Shown here: piece by piece, positions 5,061 to 5,526 of the stretch
How the letters are laid out: every line of letters starts with the position of its first letter
Position numbering within the stretch: position 1 is the stretch's first letter
Source of the DNA: Phycisphaeraceae bacterium
GTDB taxonomy: Bacteria > Planctomycetota > Phycisphaerae > Phycisphaerales > Phycisphaeraceae
Assembly (NCBI GenBank): GCA_007119405.1
Contig: SKPT01000154.1
Span: 1-5,526 of the forward strand
DNA: 5,526 nt
Direction: 5' to 3'
Position numbers and translations under genes: made by a program
Notes under the pieces: model-generated
What the model saw: only the letters and a program-made list of their open reading frames with translations
The model's database searches: none
Told to the model about the DNA's origin: nothing

Positions 5061-5090
5061 CCACCGGCGGCGCGGCCGACGCGCCGGTGG
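5061..5090 (-). other. GC hairpin just after gspF, no U-tail
   Basis: On the minus strand CCACCGGCG pairs with CGCCGGTGG across a 12-base centre. A nested alternative, CGGCGCG-tcggc-CGCGCCG, gives a 7-bp stem with a 5-base loop. It starts 2 bases beyond the gspF stop codon and lies in the 148-base gap before the PilV-like gene. No U-run follows, so partial termination, pausing or mRNA end protection between gspF and the pilin genes is more likely than full termination. Confidence 0.5.
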
Positions 5091-5092
5091 GC

Positions 5093-5526
5093 TCATCCGA
5101 CGAGCGTCGAGAGCTTGAAGATCGGCAGGATGATCGCCATCGCGATAAAGCCCACGATGCCGCCCATGACCACGATCATGATCGGCTCGATCATGCTCGT
5201 GACCGTCTTGATCGTCTCGCGAAGCTGCTTGGAATAGAAGCCGGAGACCTCGTCGAGCACCTCGCCGAGCTTGCCCGACTCCTCGCCCGCGGCGATCATC
5301 TGCACCACCGCCTTGGGCAGAAGCCAGCTCTTGTAGAGCGGGTGCACGATCTTCTTGCCCTGCTTGACGGAGTTGTGCACGTTGCGCCACATCCGCCGGT
5401 ACAGCCGGTTGCCCGAGATCTCGCCCGTGATCTGGATCGTGTCCAGCATCGGCACGCCCGCGTTGACCAGCTCGCCCATCGTGTGCAGGCTGCGCGAGAT
5501 GTACAGCGCCCGGAACATGTTCTTCA
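5093..5526 (-). CDS. gspF: GspF/PilC-family inner-membrane platform protein, C-terminal part
   Basis: The frame enters from the right edge and stops at TGA 5095-5093, giving about 144 residues. That is the whole second T2SSF domain of a protein that is normally about 400 residues long. Landmarks in order are RSLHTMGELVNAGVPMLDTI, a helical RRMWRNVHNSVKQGKKI segment, the conserved VVQMIAAGEESGKLGEVLDE, the FYSKQLRETIKTVTSMIEP helix, and the final membrane segment IMIVVMGGIVGFIAMAIILP ending in IFKLSTLVG. This protein sits in the inner membrane and links the assembly ATPase (GspE/PilB) to the growing pseudopilus or pilus. The type II secretion (gspF) and type IV pilus (pilC) versions cannot be told apart from this fragment. 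The three pilin-like genes follow downstream in the same direction, which supports one machine. Confidence 0.93.
   Translation of the reverse strand, partial: KNMFRALYISRSLHTMGELVNAGVPMLDTIQITGEISGNRLYRRMWRNVHNSVKQGKKIVHPLYKSWLLPKAVVQMIAAGEESGKLGEVLDEVSGFYSKQLRETIKTVTSMIEPIMIVVMGGIVGFIAMAIILPIFKLSTLVG

Overview
The window reads as a piece of a high-GC bacterial chromosome, most likely from the Planctomycetota (perhaps Phycisphaerae). That placement is an inference. It rests on the GC content, on a GspF / minor-pseudopilin cluster whose PilX-like member carries a very large C-terminal region, on small HARE-HTH-type genes, and on 7-bp ATTTCGG-type repeats that I associate with that phylum from memory. 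No sequence search was possible.

Right part (5526 down to 1287, all minus strand): four genes of a type II secretion / type IV pilus-like system read leftward. They are the C-terminal end of a GspF/PilC inner-membrane platform protein, a PilV/GspI-like prepilin with a GFTLIE site, a 765-residue PilX-like protein whose large external part contains an EF-hand-like calcium loop, and a PilW/GspJ-like prepilin with a GLSLVE site. The last three are tightly spaced (17 bp, then a one-base TGATG overlap) and are probably co-transcribed. GspF lies 148 bp upstream, separated by a GC-rich hairpin. A long GC hairpin directly follows the last stop codon. The platform protein would anchor the assembly machinery and the three small-headed or large-headed pilins would form or prime the fibre.

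Two different hairpin-forming repeats lie in coding DNA between the start codon and the hydrophobic helix of two neighbouring genes: a 107-bp inverted repeat built of ATTTCGG units in the PilW-like gene, and a pair of CACTGACAAG hairpins in the PilX-like gene. Both keep the reading frame open. This is the most unusual feature of the window.

Middle (964 to 1286): intergenic, followed leftward by a complete tRNA-Gly(GCC) on the minus strand with a good intrinsic terminator.

Left part (1 to about 780): this looks like a worn accessory segment. It holds a short HARE-HTH gene that seems to lack its N-terminal half, a translationally linked small HTH gene whose last 60 residues look non-native, a plus-strand coding tail running in from the left edge, and a cluster of short direct repeats. 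I see no CRISPR array, intact transposase or complete novel defence system here.
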